From NCBI GenBank assembly GCA_019218415.1, contig JAHUUL010000003.1:1-64000 (forward strand): a stretch of 64,000 bases of DNA, in the 5' to 3' direction. The number at the start of each line of letters is the position of its first letter. Position 1 is the stretch's first letter. The notes below the pieces were generated by a model. That model was given only the letters and a program-made list of their open reading frames with translations, did no database searches and was not told the DNA's origin. Both the position numbers and the translations under genes were made by a program. Below, piece after piece: positions 8,675 through 16,973 of the stretch. The stretch is from Dermabacteraceae bacterium TAE3-ERU27 (GTDB lineage: Bacteria; Actinomycetota; Actinomycetes; Actinomycetales; Dermabacteraceae).

Positions 8675-10528
8675 TTACTTGCCGGACTCGTCCAGGCGAT
8701 CGGCGACCTTGTCGGCCACCTGCTCCACGAACTCATCCGAGGCGGCGTGCTGTTCTGCCATCTGGTCGGCAACGCGATCCGCGACCTGTTCCATGAACTC
8801 GTCGCTCGCCTGCTGCTCGACCATCTGGTCAGCGACCTTGTCGGCCACCTGCTCCATCAGGCCATCCGAAACCTTGTCGGCCAGCTCCTCGGAGACCTGG
8901 TCCGCCAGGCGATCGGAAACGTGGCTGACCAGGCGCTCGCGCACCAGCTGACGCTCGATGCGCTCGCGGATCTTGATCTCTCGCTTCAGCGCCTTAAAGG
9001 TGGAGACGCACATAAAGAGCATGACCACCGAGAACGGTGCCGCAGCCAGAATCGTGAGCGCCTGAAGCGCACCCATGCCGCTGCCGTCGCCATCCACCGC
9101 GATCAGCACGGCGGCGATAACGCCGGAAAGCACGGCCCAGAAGGTGCGCGTGGCGCGCGGGGGCAGCGGATCGCCCTGGTGGGCGATCATGTCTACCACG
9201 AACGCGCCCGAGTCAGCGCTGGTCACGAAGAACACCGTCACCAGGATGATGGCGATGCCCGAGAGGATGGCCCCGCCCGGCAGGTTGCTCAGCATGTCGA
9301 ACATGGCGGTATTGGTGTTAACCGTGCCCTCTTCGATCAGGCCCGCGTTTTTCACGGTTTCCTGGAAGATTGCGGTGCCACCCATCACGGTGAACCAGAG
9401 GATCGTGATCAGGGTCGGTACCAGCAGCACACCGACGATGAACTCGCGCACGGTGCGGCCCTTGGAGATGCGGGCGATGAACACGCCCACGAACGGGGAC
9501 CAGGCGATCCACCAGCCCCAGTAGTAGGTGGTCCAGGAACCGAGCCAGGACTCGCCCTCTTCGCCAAAGAACGGGAAGGTCTGGAACGAGAGGCTAACGA
9601 AGTTCTGAATGTAGGAACCGATGCCTGCCACGAACTCGCGCAGCAGGAACAGGGTCGGGCCGAGCACCAGCACGAGCACCAGCAGCAGCGCCGCCAGGGC
9701 CATGTTCAGGTTGGAGAGGAACTTAATTCCCTTATCCAGACCCGCCACCACGGAGATGGTGGCCAGCGCGGTGATGCCGACTACCAGGAATACCTTGACG
9801 GTCGGGTTGGCGTGCAGCACGCCCAGGTGTTCCAGGCCCGCGGCGATCTGGTTGATGCCGAAACCGAGCGAGGTGGCGACGCCGACCAGGGTGCCGACGA
9901 TGGCCGTGATGTCGATGGCGTCGCCGATCCAGGAATTGGTGTGGCGCCCCAGTACGGGCTCGAGGGCCCAGCGGATCGAGACGGGGCGGCCGCGACGGTG
10001 CACGGCGTAGGCCACCGACAGGCCGACCACGACGTAGATGGCCCAGGCGTGGATGCCCCAGTGCAGGAAGGTCTGGGTCATGGCGCGCTGGTAGTGCGCT
10101 TCCTGGCTGACGTACTGTACGCCGGGGGGCGTGAACTTATCGGTCAGGTAGTTGAGGGGTTCGGCCGCGCCCCAAAAGACCAGGCCGATACCCATGCCGG
10201 CCGCGAACAGCATCGCAAACCACGCGAAGATGTCGTATTCGGGCTCGGAATCGTCTTCGCCGAGGGGCACGGTGCCGAGTCGGCTGAACGCGAGGGCAAG
10301 CGCGAACACGACAAAGCCGGTAACGAGGAGTACGTAGTACCAGCCGATGCTGTTTACAACGGTCGTGTTAATTCCGGAAACGAAACTGTTAAAGCCTGCC
10401 GGCCAGATTAGGGCCAGGGCCAGGCAAACGGCGATAATCGCGGCGGAGAAACCGAAAACGCTGCGGGATAGGCCGTACTGATTTTGCTCTGTAGGGGGTG
10501 TAGCGGTCGTCGTTGTATTCGCTGACAT
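8675..10528 (-). CDS. BCCT-family transporter (betaine/choline/carnitine type) with repetitive C-terminal tail
   Basis: 617 residues with 12 predicted membrane segments. The substrate motif reads GMGIGLVFWGAAEP (111-124); the GMGIGL form is the sodium-coupled glycine betaine type (BetP-like), while choline carriers usually have GMGIDL. The BCCT signature YYWGWWIAWSPFVGVFIARISKGRT is also present. The cytoplasmic tail from about residue 530 is a charged coiled coil; residues 555-617 hold three ~21-residue repeats of the form DxFMEQVADRVADQM. In BetP the tail senses osmotic state, so the repeats may matter for regulation. It follows mtnN on the same strand after 107 bases. Confidence 0.92.
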   Translation of the reverse strand: MSANTTTTATPPTEQNQYGLSRSVFGFSAAIIAVCLALALIWPAGFNSFVSGINTTVVNSIGWYYVLLVTGFVVFALALAFSRLGTVPLGEDDSEPEYDIFAWFAMLFAAGMGIGLVFWGAAEPLNYLTDKFTPPGVQYVSQEAHYQRAMTQTFLHWGIHAWAIYVVVGLSVAYAVHRRGRPVSIRWALEPVLGRHTNSWIGDAIDITAIVGTLVGVATSLGFGINQIAAGLEHLGVLHANPTVKVFLVVGITALATISVVAGLDKGIKFLSNLNMALAALLLVLVLVLGPTLFLLREFVAGIGSYIQNFVSLSFQTFPFFGEEGESWLGSWTTYYWGWWIAWSPFVGVFIARISKGRTVREFIVGVLLVPTLITILWFTVMGGTAIFQETVKNAGLIEEGTVNTNTAMFDMLSNLPGGAILSGIAIILVTVFFVTSADSGAFVVDMIAHQGDPLPPRATRTFWAVLSGVIAAVLIAVDGDGSGMGALQALTILAAAPFSVVMLFMCVSTFKALKREIKIRERIERQLVRERLVSHVSDRLADQVSEELADKVSDGLMEQVADKVADQMVEQQASDEFMEQVADRVADQMAEQHAASDEFVEQVADKVADRLDESGK

Positions 10529-10635
10529 GCGCTTCTTCCATAGGGGGCAATGACTACCCCACGGTATGGGGGTATCGTCACACCCTCAACCTAAAGCGCT
10601 CCCTTTGGGAGTAGCCTCACAACCCCTAAAAAGGT

Positions 10636-11319
10636 CTAAAAAGCGCTATTTACCAGGGATGTTACGGCCTCAAAACTGTTTTTTGCGGCCTCTTCCAAAC
10701 CGATGTGGAAACGCTGTCCGGCATCCGGATCGCAAAGATCGGAGACGGCCCTGACCGCTATCGCGGGAATGTTTAGAGAGTGCGCCACGTGCATGATGGC
10801 GGTCGATTCCATGTCGGCGCTGAGGGCGCCGGGGAAAGTCTCGCGAACCCTGCCCGCCAGGGGGGCGGTGACGAAAGCGTCGCCGCTCAGCATCAGCCCC
10901 GCGTGGGCCGGGGCACCGCCCGCCTGGGCGGTTTTCGCCGCGCGCACCAGTTCTGCGGGGGAGGCGAAACGCTCTGGTGCGCCGGGAACCTGGCCGGGGG
11001 CGTAGCCGAAAGCGGTGGCGTCGGCCACGGAATAGGCGTAGCTTTCGCCGATCACGACGTCTCCCACCTGCACCTCCTTGCCGAGCCCGCCGCAGGAACC
11101 GGCGGAGATGATCGCGTTGGGCCGCAGGGTGAGTGCCGCCCAGGTGGCCGCCAGGCTGGCGCGGGCGGTGCCGATTCCCGTGGTGATCACGCAGGCTTCG
11201 CGCCTCGATAGCTTGCCGGCGACGGCCGACACGGGGGAGTCGGTGAGCGGCTGCGGATCGGTCAGCGCCGCCAGGAACGGCGCGGCTTCCTCGGGCATGG
11301 CGGTAAGAATGGCGATCAT
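10636..11319 (-). CDS. mtnN: 5'-methylthioadenosine/S-adenosylhomocysteine nucleosidase
   Basis: 227 residues, the normal length. It hydrolyses MTA and SAH to adenine plus the thioribose or homocysteine product, feeding methionine salvage and quorum-signal precursor pathways. Visible residues: Glu10/Glu11 (PEEA), Met170-Glu171 in SADMESTAI, and Asp194 in AVRAVSDL, equivalent to the E. coli Glu12, Glu174 and Asp197. The glycine-rich GSCGGLG is at 74-80. A TAGGCT -10 element at 11326-11331 leaves six bases before the ATG (leaderless pattern). Divergent from the metal operon. Confidence 0.94.
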   Translation of the reverse strand: MIAILTAMPEEAAPFLAALTDPQPLTDSPVSAVAGKLSRREACVITTGIGTARASLAATWAALTLRPNAIISAGSCGGLGKEVQVGDVVIGESYAYSVADATAFGYAPGQVPGAPERFASPAELVRAAKTAQAGGAPAHAGLMLSGDAFVTAPLAGRVRETFPGALSADMESTAIMHVAHSLNIPAIAVRAVSDLCDPDAGQRFHIGLEEAAKNSFEAVTSLVNSAF

Positions 11320-11402
11320 GCCCCCAGCCTAGTCCCTGGCTGGATCGCTAGTCTCTGTGGGGTTGGGAGCAAGGAAACGGAAAATTCGTTGCGAGAGGGC
11401 AT

Positions 11403-11438
11403 TGACATGCAAAAAACTTTATATAAGACTTATTGCAT
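11403..11438. promoter_or_regulatory. AT-rich promoter and probable SmtB-type operator
   Basis: An unusually AT-rich stretch in a GC-rich region. It holds TTGACA (11403-11408), a perfect 11-bp palindrome ATAAG-A-CTTAT (11423-11433), and outer inverted arms ATGCAA (11407-11412) and TTGCAT (11433-11438). ArsR/SmtB proteins bind AT-rich inverted repeats over their own promoters. It overlaps the two candidate start codons of the regulator, so the true start and operator cannot both be fixed from sequence. Confidence 0.6.
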
Positions 11439-11742
11439 GAGTGGTACGGAGGAGATTCTTACCGGGTACGAGGACGTGGCGCGCCTGTTCGGTGCGCTTT
11501 CGAACCCGATCCGCGCGGCGATCGTCCACCGCATTAGCGAAGGGCACTGCACGGTCAGCGAATTCGTTGACCTGCTGGGACTGTCGCAGCCGCTCGTATC
11601 GCAGCACCTCAAGGTGCTACGAGAGGCGGAGATCGTCGTCGCCGAAAGGCGTGGGCGGTCGATGCACTACCACCTAGTTGATGAGCACGTGGCGCACGTT
11701 TTCCTCGATGCGTACGCCCATACCAAGGAGGAAAAAGAATGA
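11407..11742 (+). CDS. ArsR/SmtB-family metal-sensing repressor, alpha-5 zinc-site type
   Basis: A winged-helix repressor: ARLFGALSNPIRAAIVHRI, then the recognition helix SQPLVSQHLKVLREA and a wing with RRGRSMHYHL. The last helix reads DEHVAHVFLDAYAHTKE, which reproduces exactly the D-x-H-x10-H-xx-E spacing of the alpha-5 zinc site of cyanobacterial SmtB (Asp104, His106, His117, Glu120). Zinc, or possibly cobalt, sensing is therefore expected. Three starts are possible: TTG 11389, ATG 11407 with GAGAGG eight bases upstream (chosen), and ATG 11437, which would be leaderless and leave the palindrome non-coding. Overlaps the next gene by four bases (ATGA). Confidence 0.88.
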   Translation: MQKTLYKTYCMSGTEEILTGYEDVARLFGALSNPIRAAIVHRISEGHCTVSEFVDLLGLSQPLVSQHLKVLREAEIVVAERRGRSMHYHLVDEHVAHVFLDAYAHTKEEKE

Positions 11743-12056
11743 CTGTAACCCACGCCCCCGCCGAAACCCATAACCACACCCACGGCCCCGACTGCGGCCA
11801 CCTGGCCATCGTTCACGAAGACCACGTGGACTACCTGCACGACGGCCACGCGCACCGCGAGCACGACGGCCACTACGACGAGTGCGCCACCTGCTCCTGC
11901 GGCGACTGCAACGACACCTGCGCCGCCTGCGAGTGCAGCGATTGCACCTGCGCCACCTGCAACCACGCCGTGTGCGAATGCGCCCACTGCGATGACGCCT
12001 GCGCGAACTGCGCCTGCGCCGACTGCACCTGCGCCACCTGCAAGCACGCTGCCTGA
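11739..12056 (+). CDS. Metallothionein-like Cys/His-rich protein
   Basis: 105 residues with 20 Cys and 15 His. Residues 5-45 are His-rich (THNHTHGPDCGH, HEDHVDYLHDGHAHREHDGH), a type seen in small actinobacterial proteins of unassigned function. Residues 49-105 hold 19 Cys in CxxCxCxxCxCxxC patterns; 61-77 and 88-104 are a repeat with 13 of 17 positions identical, and 49-57 is a half unit. There is no signal peptide or membrane segment and few aromatics, all features of metallothioneins. Four-base overlap with the SmtB-type repressor means coupled translation and matches the smtB-smtA logic of cyanobacteria, though the two are not evidently homologous. Inferred role: cytoplasmic zinc (or cadmium/copper) buffering. 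Confidence 0.85.
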   Translation: MTVTHAPAETHNHTHGPDCGHLAIVHEDHVDYLHDGHAHREHDGHYDECATCSCGDCNDTCAACECSDCTCATCNHAVCECAHCDDACANCACADCTCATCKHAA

Positions 12057-12073
12057 GCAGCCAGCAGAACGCT

Positions 12074-12112
12074 AAGGCGGCGGTTCCCGATGGGGGCCGC
12101 CGCCTTTCTTCA
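12074..12112 (+). terminator. Intrinsic terminator of the metal operon
   Basis: GGCGGCGG (12076-12083) pairs with CCGCCGCC (12096-12103), followed by TTTCTT. It closes the two-gene regulator-metallothionein unit. Confidence 0.85.
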
Positions 12113-12143
12113 TAGTCCGCCCCGGTGCGGGTAGTGTGGGCAC

Positions 12144-13043
12144 ATGGAACATGCACGTGAGATCGCAGCGAAAGTCGTTTCTTCGACCACGCAGACCGTG
12201 AAACGGATCCCGATCCCGGGGCCCGTTTACACCTCCAGCCTGCGCACCGCACGGCGTTCCCTGCCCGGCGTGGGCGTGCAACGCAAACACGCGGTGGACG
12301 TGGAAATGATCAACCGCACCCGCACCGTCTGGCTGGACCGCCATCGCCGCGAAAACGGCCTGATCGTCTACCTGCACGGCGGGGCATTCGTGGCGGGCCC
12401 GTTCCCCGGAGACTGGCAGTGGCTTTCCCGACAGGCCGAAGCGCTCGACTGCGCGGCTCTGCTGATCGACTACCGCTACGCACCGGACCATCAGCACCCC
12501 GTGGCGGCACAGGACGTAGACGCCGTGCTGAGCGAAATCGCCGTGACCGGCGAAAAATGGGTGCTCGCCGCGCACAACAGCGGCGGCGGGCTAGCGCTGA
12601 ACGCCTGCCGCAGGCTCGCCCAACAGCAGCTCACGCAGCCGTCGGCACTCGTACTCATGACCCCCTGGACGGACCTCTCGCTCAGCAACACCCTGCTGGC
12701 CACTGCGGAACCGACCTCCGACTCCGTGCACGAACGCCGCACCCATGAGGCCGGGGCCGCCGCGTACGCCGGACGCACTCCGCTAGACGCGGTGGAGCTT
12801 TCGCCCTGCGGAGCCGACCTGCACGGGCTGCCCAAAACGCACCTGAGCTGCGGCACTAAAGACTTCCTCGGCACCGACGCGCGCGTGCTGAAGCTACAGC
12901 TTCAGGAGGCGCAGGTGGAGGTTTCCTACCGCGAAATCGGCGGCAGGCTTAACTTCCTGCCCCTCCTGCGCAAGGGCCCTGACGCAACGCGTCTCTTCAA
13001 CGAGCAGCGTGACTTTATGGCGGCGGCGCTCGCCGAAAAGTAG
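12144..13043 (+). CDS. Alpha/beta-hydrolase, hormone-sensitive lipase (esterase) type
   Basis: 299 residues. The oxyanion-hole motif HGG is at 78-80 in VYLHGGAFVAG, followed by DYRYAPDHQHP, as in HSL-family esterases. The nucleophile elbow reads AHNSGGG with Ser146, not the usual GDSAGG. The acid region is HLSCGTKDFLGTD. Where the family has its catalytic His (often GMxHxF), the sequence reads GGRLNFLPL, so the His appears to be missing. It may be a weakly active or repurposed member. A TAGTGT box (12132-12137) lies six bases before the ATG (leaderless pattern). Confidence 0.82.
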   Translation: MEHAREIAAKVVSSTTQTVKRIPIPGPVYTSSLRTARRSLPGVGVQRKHAVDVEMINRTRTVWLDRHRRENGLIVYLHGGAFVAGPFPGDWQWLSRQAEALDCAALLIDYRYAPDHQHPVAAQDVDAVLSEIAVTGEKWVLAAHNSGGGLALNACRRLAQQQLTQPSALVLMTPWTDLSLSNTLLATAEPTSDSVHERRTHEAGAAAYAGRTPLDAVELSPCGADLHGLPKTHLSCGTKDFLGTDARVLKLQLQEAQVEVSYREIGGRLNFLPLLRKGPDATRLFNEQRDFMAAALAEK

Positions 13044-13053
13044 GTAGAGACTA

Positions 13054-13090
13054 AAAGGTGGCCCGGCTATTTGCCGGGCCACCTTTTTAT
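13054..13090. terminator. Bidirectional terminator between the esterase-like gene and argS
   Basis: AAAAGGTGGCCCGG and CCGGGCCACCTTTTT form a perfect stem around a short ATTT-containing loop. With A on one side and T on the other it can stop transcription from both convergent genes. Confidence 0.92.
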
Positions 13091-13106
13091 GCGTTGAAGC
13101 GCAGGA

Positions 13107-14846
13107 CTACATCTGCTGCGGCGCGTTCACGCCCAGCAGGGCCAGCCCCTGCACCAGCACGCGCTCGGTCAGGCGAGCCAGCGCCAGGCGGGAGGCGCGC
13201 ACCTGTTCGTCGGCCTCCTTCATGATCGGGCTGGCCTCGTAGAAGGCCGTGAACGCCTGCGCCGTCTGGAACAGGTAGGCGCACAGGCGATGCGGCTCGA
13301 GCAGCTGCCCGACCTGCGCCACCGTCGGCCCGAACTGCAGCAGCTGCAGGGCGAGCGCGCGCTCCGCATCGTTGCTGAGCCGGATCGGGGCATCGGCCGG
13401 AGCGGCGATACCGGCGGCGTCGGCCTTGCGCAGGATCGAGCGGATGCGCGCCACTGCGTACTGCAGGTAGGGGGCGGTGTTGCCCTGCAGTGCCAACATG
13501 CGTTCCAGGTCGAACACGTATTCGGCGTCGTGGCTGGTGGAGAGGTCGGCGTACTTAACCGCGCCGATGCCGACGTCCTGCGCGACGGCGTCGCGTTCTT
13601 CCTCGCTGAGGTCGGGGCGCAGCTCGTCAACTACGCGGCGGGCGTGGGCCACGGCCTCCTGCAGCAGAGACATCAGACGCAGCGGGGCACCGCTGCGGGT
13701 GCGCAGAATCTTGCCGTCCTCGCCCAGCACGTTGCCGATCTTGACGTGTACCGGCTCCACCTCGGCGGGCAGCCAGCCGGCGTCGCGCGCGGTGGCAAAC
13801 ACCATCGCCAGGTGGATCTCCTGCGGCGCGCCGATCACGTAAATAATGCGGTTGGCGTGCAGTTCGCTGACGCGATAACGCACCGCCGCGAGGTCGGTGG
13901 TGGCGTAGCCGTAACCGCCGCCCGACTTGCGCACAATCAGCGGCAGCGGCTTATCGTCGCGGCCCTTGAAACCCTCCGGGAAGGTGCACAGTGCGCCGTC
14001 GCTTTCTCGCGCCAGGCCCGCCGCCTCCAGATCGCTGCACACCTTCGGCAGCGCTTCGTTGTAGGTGGACTCGCCGGCCAGATCATCGTCGGTCAGGGTC
14101 ACGTTAAGCAGCGCGTAGATGCGGCGGAAATAGTCCTTGGAAAGGTCGCGGATGCGGCCCCACAGTTCCAGCGTCTCGGCATCCCCGCCCTGGAGCAGCA
14201 CCACGCGGGCACGGGCGCGGTCCGCGAAATCTTCGCTCGCATCGAACTTGGCGCGCGCCGCCTGGTAGAACTCGTTCGGGTTAGTGCGCAGCAGATCGGC
14301 GGCCTCTGAATCGGTGCCGACCTCCAGCAGGTGCTCGATCAGCATGCCGAACGGGGTGCCCCAGTCGCCGATGTGGTTCTGGCGGATCACGTTGTGGCCC
14401 AGGTGCTCCAGGGTGCGGGCCAGGGCGTCGCCCACCACGGTGGTGCGCAGGTGGCCGACGTGCATCTCCTTCGCCACGTTCGGTGCCGAATAGTCGATCG
14501 GGACTGTGAGCGGCTCCTCCTTGGTCACGCCCAGCAGCTCGTCGGCCGCGAGCGCGTCGGCCGCGGACTCGATCCAGTTCGAGGTGAGCTTGATATTCAG
14601 GAAGCCGGGGCCGGAAACCTCCATCGGCTCCGCGATGCCGTCCAGGTCTACCGCCTCCAGGATCTGCGCTGCCACCTGGCGGGGGTTCTGCCCCAGCCGC
14701 TTGGCCAGGCCCATCGCCGCGTTGCACTGGAAATCAGCGAACTGGGAGGGGCGAATGATCGGATCGGCCCCCGCGAACTCCTCGCCGAAGGCGCGGGCGA
14801 AAGCGGACTGGAAACGCGCGGTAAGTACCTGTTCTGGAGAGGTCAT
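13107..14846 (-). CDS. argS: Arginyl-tRNA synthetase
   Basis: 579 residues. The class I HIGH motif is HVGHLRTT, preceded by the typical SAPNVAKEMHVGH block; HIGDWGTPFGMLIEH and the C-terminal anticodon-binding domain ending QGLALLGVNAPQQM are also typical. ATG 14846 is chosen because TATGCT (14854-14859) lies seven bases upstream, giving a leaderless mRNA; ATG 14858 is an alternative, and the longer open frame upstream is not supported. A G12 tract and a repeat element lie upstream in the long spacer to the ABC exporter. Confidence 0.96.
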   Translation of the reverse strand: MTSPEQVLTARFQSAFARAFGEEFAGADPIIRPSQFADFQCNAAMGLAKRLGQNPRQVAAQILEAVDLDGIAEPMEVSGPGFLNIKLTSNWIESAADALAADELLGVTKEEPLTVPIDYSAPNVAKEMHVGHLRTTVVGDALARTLEHLGHNVIRQNHIGDWGTPFGMLIEHLLEVGTDSEAADLLRTNPNEFYQAARAKFDASEDFADRARARVVLLQGGDAETLELWGRIRDLSKDYFRRIYALLNVTLTDDDLAGESTYNEALPKVCSDLEAAGLARESDGALCTFPEGFKGRDDKPLPLIVRKSGGGYGYATTDLAAVRYRVSELHANRIIYVIGAPQEIHLAMVFATARDAGWLPAEVEPVHVKIGNVLGEDGKILRTRSGAPLRLMSLLQEAVAHARRVVDELRPDLSEEERDAVAQDVGIGAVKYADLSTSHDAEYVFDLERMLALQGNTAPYLQYAVARIRSILRKADAAGIAAPADAPIRLSNDAERALALQLLQFGPTVAQVGQLLEPHRLCAYLFQTAQAFTAFYEASPIMKEADEQVRASRLALARLTERVLVQGLALLGVNAPQQM

Positions 14847-14984
14847 GGCATCAAGCATAATCGGGCAAGCCGCCCTTATGCCGGGTGAGCGGGGGTGTCC
14901 TATGCGACCATTTGCGCTACCCGGCACGAGGTCGTGGGTATGGGGCCCATGGTGGTGGGGTATTTGATTGGCTTCTGCGCGTGC

Positions 14985-14996
14985 GGGGGGGGGGGG
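14985..14996. repeat. Homopolymeric G12 tract
   Basis: Twelve consecutive G on the + strand, 138 bases upstream of the argS start. Such tracts slip during replication. It is outside any supported gene. The rest of the spacer 14847-15210 contains the argS -10 element and repeat element A and nothing else I can recognise. Confidence 0.9.
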
Positions 14997-15005
14997 CGGT
15001 GGCTC

Positions 15006-15140
15006 ACGTTTGGGTGCATTTTTTGCTGGTAATCCCCGCCCCCCTAACGCTGGGGTGCACTAAACGCTGTCAAAACGCCGTTTAACCCACCAAAAGTGCA
15101 CCTGAACGTAAGGGGCAGCCGAAAGTGCACCCAAACGTAA
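15006..15140. repeat. Four-armed dispersed repeat element, copy A
   Basis: Two forward and two inverted copies of a ~20-bp motif (ACGTTTGGGTGCACTTTT; forward at 15006 and 15046, inverted ending about 15110 and 15140) surround a core containing CTGTCAAAACGCCGTTTAAC. Related copies lie at 27326-27458 and 55547-55679. The GTGCAC centre of each arm is itself palindromic. Intergenic; function unknown. Confidence 0.85.
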
Positions 15141-15210
15141 AAGGCAGGGCAAGGAGGGGGTCGACAGGGTGAAGCGTTTTAGGGAGTAAAGCGCCTAGGC
15201 AATAAATCCC

Positions 15211-16830
15211 TCAGGGAACAAGCGGGGTATCCGAGACGATCTTCCCATCACGCATAACCACCTCGCGGGTGAACCCCAGCTCGGCCGGGTCTGCGGGTAG
15301 ATCGTGTACCACCGCCACCAGGGGCCGTTCGTCCAGCGACAACAGGGCGCGCAGCACCGCCTCGGCAGCCAGCGGGTCCAGGCCGGCCGTCGGTTCGTCC
15401 AACAGCAGTGCGGCCGGGCCGTCGCCCAGGTGGCGGGCCACGTGCACGCGCTTGCCCTCGCCGCCGGAAAGCCCGCTTACCCCCGCCTCCGGCGTAAGTG
15501 CCAGACGATCCGTGAGCGGCCCGAGAACGCCGTGCGCGGCGGGAGTGAGCGACTGCGTGCCGACGGAGTCCGGGTGCAGGTTATCGTGCAGCGTGCCGGG
15601 AGTCAGGAAGGGCTGCTGCGTAACCAGCACAATGTGCCCCGCGCGGTTGACCCCTGGGGAAAGTACGCTGCCGTTTACGCTAACGCTGCCATCCGCCAAA
15701 ATCGTGCCCGCCAGCGCCCGCAGCAGGGTGGTTTTGCCGCAGCCGGAAGGGCCGCGCAGCAACACCCGTTCGCCGCGCGCAACCTTGAAGTCAAGCCCGG
15801 CCAGAATTTGCTTGTCCGTGCGCTTTACCCGCAGGTCGGTTGCCAGCAGCGAATCTATCTGCGTGCCTAGGGGCGCGGCGGGAGCTGCGCCGGGGTCCGC
15901 CTGCCAAAGCTGCGCCACCTTAGCTAACTGTTCCCTGCCCGCCAGGAGCTGGGCGTAGCGGTGAGAGATGGAGGTGAACGGGCCCGCGATCTGCATCATT
16001 AGCTGCGCCAGGGCCACCACCTGCGCAATGGTCACAATGTTGTATTGCGCCATGATCGCCCCGGCGCCCCAGGCGCTAATGATCATCAGGGTGCCGAACA
16101 CCCAGGTCAGGGTCCAAACCAGTGCCCGGGTGCAGTTGCGGGCGTTATTCGCGTCCTCCAGGTGGGTTATCTGTTCCCGGTACGTCCCCAGGTAGCGGCC
16201 GAAACGACCGAAAGTAAGGATGCTTTCCAGGCCGGTCAGGAGGCGCGCCGTCGCGTCCAGGAACGCCCCCTTGCTGTCGGCCAGCTCCCGCTGGGTGCGG
16301 CGGATACGCGGCTCCACCAGCTTCGGAAGCGCCATGGATAGCAGAGACATGCCGATGGCGACCGGCACGAAAGCCGGGCTGATGATGGCGATACCGATAA
16401 CGCTGGCCAGAAACATCAGGCACTGACGGGTGATGACGGTGATAGAGGTTGCGTATTCCTCGCTGATCATCTCCGCATCGTTTACCAGGGCGCTCTGATA
16501 GATAGCCGTCTTATCGAGCGCCGTGCAGCCTGCCGGGAGCGGCAGGGAAGTTACGTGGCGGATAAGCTTTTCGCGCACCAGGGTGGCGAAACGCGACTGA
16601 ATGTGGAACTCCTGGCGTTGAATGAAGTAATCAACGAGTCCGTTCGGCAGCATGTAAAGCACCGAAAAAACCGCCACCAGAACGGGGGAGTAGGCGGACT
16701 CTCCCAGGACCGCCTTCGCCAGCTCCGCAAAAACAAAAGCCAATCCCGTTTCGAAAACGGCCGAGGCAACCGCAAAGAAAATAAAAGAAACAACCAGCGC
16801 GCGGTTGCGGCCAGCAAAAAGGCGGATCAT
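15211..16830 (-). CDS. ABC exporter half-transporter (membrane domain fused to ATPase)
   Basis: 539 residues. About six membrane segments occupy residues 10-310, followed by an ATPase with Walker A GPSGCGKTT, a Q-loop in VTQQPFLTPGTLHDNL, the signature LSGGE, Walker B ALLLDEPTAGLD and the switch His in VVHD. A membrane-ATPase fusion of this size works as a dimer. No second half-transporter lies beside it, so a homodimer or a remote partner is expected. Substrate unknown. Weak similarity in layout to CydC/CydD-type exporters cannot be resolved here. Divergent from the membrane protein at 16974, with 143 bases between them. Confidence 0.88.
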   Translation of the reverse strand: MIRLFAGRNRALVVSFIFFAVASAVFETGLAFVFAELAKAVLGESAYSPVLVAVFSVLYMLPNGLVDYFIQRQEFHIQSRFATLVREKLIRHVTSLPLPAGCTALDKTAIYQSALVNDAEMISEEYATSITVITRQCLMFLASVIGIAIISPAFVPVAIGMSLLSMALPKLVEPRIRRTQRELADSKGAFLDATARLLTGLESILTFGRFGRYLGTYREQITHLEDANNARNCTRALVWTLTWVFGTLMIISAWGAGAIMAQYNIVTIAQVVALAQLMMQIAGPFTSISHRYAQLLAGREQLAKVAQLWQADPGAAPAAPLGTQIDSLLATDLRVKRTDKQILAGLDFKVARGERVLLRGPSGCGKTTLLRALAGTILADGSVSVNGSVLSPGVNRAGHIVLVTQQPFLTPGTLHDNLHPDSVGTQSLTPAAHGVLGPLTDRLALTPEAGVSGLSGGEGKRVHVARHLGDGPAALLLDEPTAGLDPLAAEAVLRALLSLDERPLVAVVHDLPADPAELGFTREVVMRDGKIVSDTPLVP

Positions 16831-16973
16831 GCGAACGATCTTTTCTCTGTGTGATTCGCTGTGAGCTGGGATATTTTTGGCCGCAGCGCGCCGCGAAAGG
16901 TGGGGTATAAAGGGAGGGAAGTTCTAAGCTGAACCGCCCCCCAGTAAACCAGACAGCAGCAGGGATCATTTTC

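Noticed and set aside
8747-10411. Long plus-strand open frame opposite the BCCT gene (554 codons)
   Set aside because: His/Asp/Gly/Arg-rich shadow translation of membrane-protein codons; no start signal and no homology pattern.
14885-15085. Small open frame over the G12 tract
   Set aside because: Covers homopolymer and repeat DNA; no ribosome binding site or protein-like composition.
15006-15140. CRISPR array
   Set aside because: Arms are inverted as well as direct, there are only four per site, and no cas gene is in the window.
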